Shown here: positions 6,306-6,355 of the stretch, one piece after another | How the letters are laid out: every line of letters begins with the position of its first letter | Numbering within the stretch: the first letter of the stretch is position 1 | Assembly: GCA_013215905.1 (NCBI GenBank) | Contig: JABSQI010000107.1 | Location: forward strand, 1 to 6,355 | Origin: Legionellales bacterium | Lineage (GTDB): Bacteria > Pseudomonadota > Gammaproteobacteria > PIVX01 | Length of the DNA: 6,355 nucleotides | Direction of reading: 5' to 3' | Notes under the pieces: model-generated | The model's input: the letters and a program-made list of their open reading frames with translations, nothing else | What the model was told of the DNA's origin: nothing | Database searches by the model: none | Translations under genes and position numbers: made by a program

Positions 6306-6355
6306 GCGCCCGTAGCTCAGCTGGATAGAGTACCTGGCTACGAACTAGCGGGTCG
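6306..6355 (+). tRNA. tRNA-Arg (anticodon ACG), 3' part outside the window
   Basis: The 5' part begins GCGCCCG-TA-GCTCAGCTGGATAGAGTA, very close to E. coli tRNA-Arg(ACG), and the loop CTACGAA (6338-6344) carries ACG at 6340-6342. A34 would be deaminated to inosine by TadA to read CGU, CGC and CGA. The window ends in the variable/T-arm region, so about 26 nt are missing. The anticodon stem, CCTGG (6333-6337) with CTAGC (6345-6349), has four pairs including G30-U40 and a C27-C43 mismatch at its base. It starts 24 nt after tRNA-Ser, probably in the same transcript. Confidence 0.93.

Noticed and set aside
1..6355. Search for mobile elements, CRISPR, toxin-antitoxin, riboswitch or an unknown system
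   Set aside because: All long frames are core housekeeping genes with intact motifs, spacers are short, and no direct repeat arrays or transposase-like sequences were seen.

Overview
The window carries a deeply conserved gammaproteobacterial locus in the order recA, recX, alaS, lysC, csrA, tRNA-Ser(GCU), tRNA-Arg(ACG). Everything is on the + strand. By eye the sequence is AT-rich, roughly one third GC, and the spacers are richer still in A and T. The order recA-recX-alaS-csrA-serV-argV is the well-known enterobacterial arrangement. A single-function, two-ACT aspartokinase between alaS and csrA is, as I recall, the arrangement in Pseudomonas and Coxiella/Legionella-type genomes. With the strong AT bias, this suggests an AT-rich gammaproteobacterium, possibly a host-associated one near Legionellales. 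That placement is inference; no single base pattern proves it.

Layout. Positions 1-189 are a non-coding leader with a perfect TATAAT box and a good ribosome binding site ahead of recA. recA, recX and alaS (190-4384) are packed with gaps of 5 and 8 nt and no terminator between them, so they look co-transcribed. A 51-nt gap leads to lysC (4436-5662). lysC has no visible Shine-Dalgarno sequence; instead a TATAAT box ends 7 nt before its ATG, which raises the possibility of a leaderless mRNA. A 161-nt, very AT-rich spacer (5663-5823) follows, with several inverted repeats and a good sigma70-type promoter for csrA (5824-6015). A further 174-nt spacer holds a weak terminator candidate and a clear promoter, TTGACA-N17-TATTCT, for the tRNA pair. 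The tRNA-Arg gene runs off the right edge of the window.

Functions. RecA and RecX form a recombinase/modulator pair. AlaS charges and proofreads tRNA-Ala. LysC opens the aspartate pathway (lysine/meso-diaminopimelate, threonine, methionine). CsrA is a global post-transcriptional regulator, and the two tRNAs read AGC/AGU and CGN codons. The genes are linked mainly by ancient order rather than by one pathway.

I see no mobile element, CRISPR array, toxin-antitoxin pair, defence system or other undescribed system. All five proteins are intact. The points most worth a second look are regulatory or local: the possible leaderless lysC start, a LysC regulatory domain that has lost the usual STSEI signature, stacked palindromes over the csrA promoter and ribosome binding site, the lack of a recognisable LexA box at recA, and a C-C mismatch in the tRNA-Arg anticodon stem.
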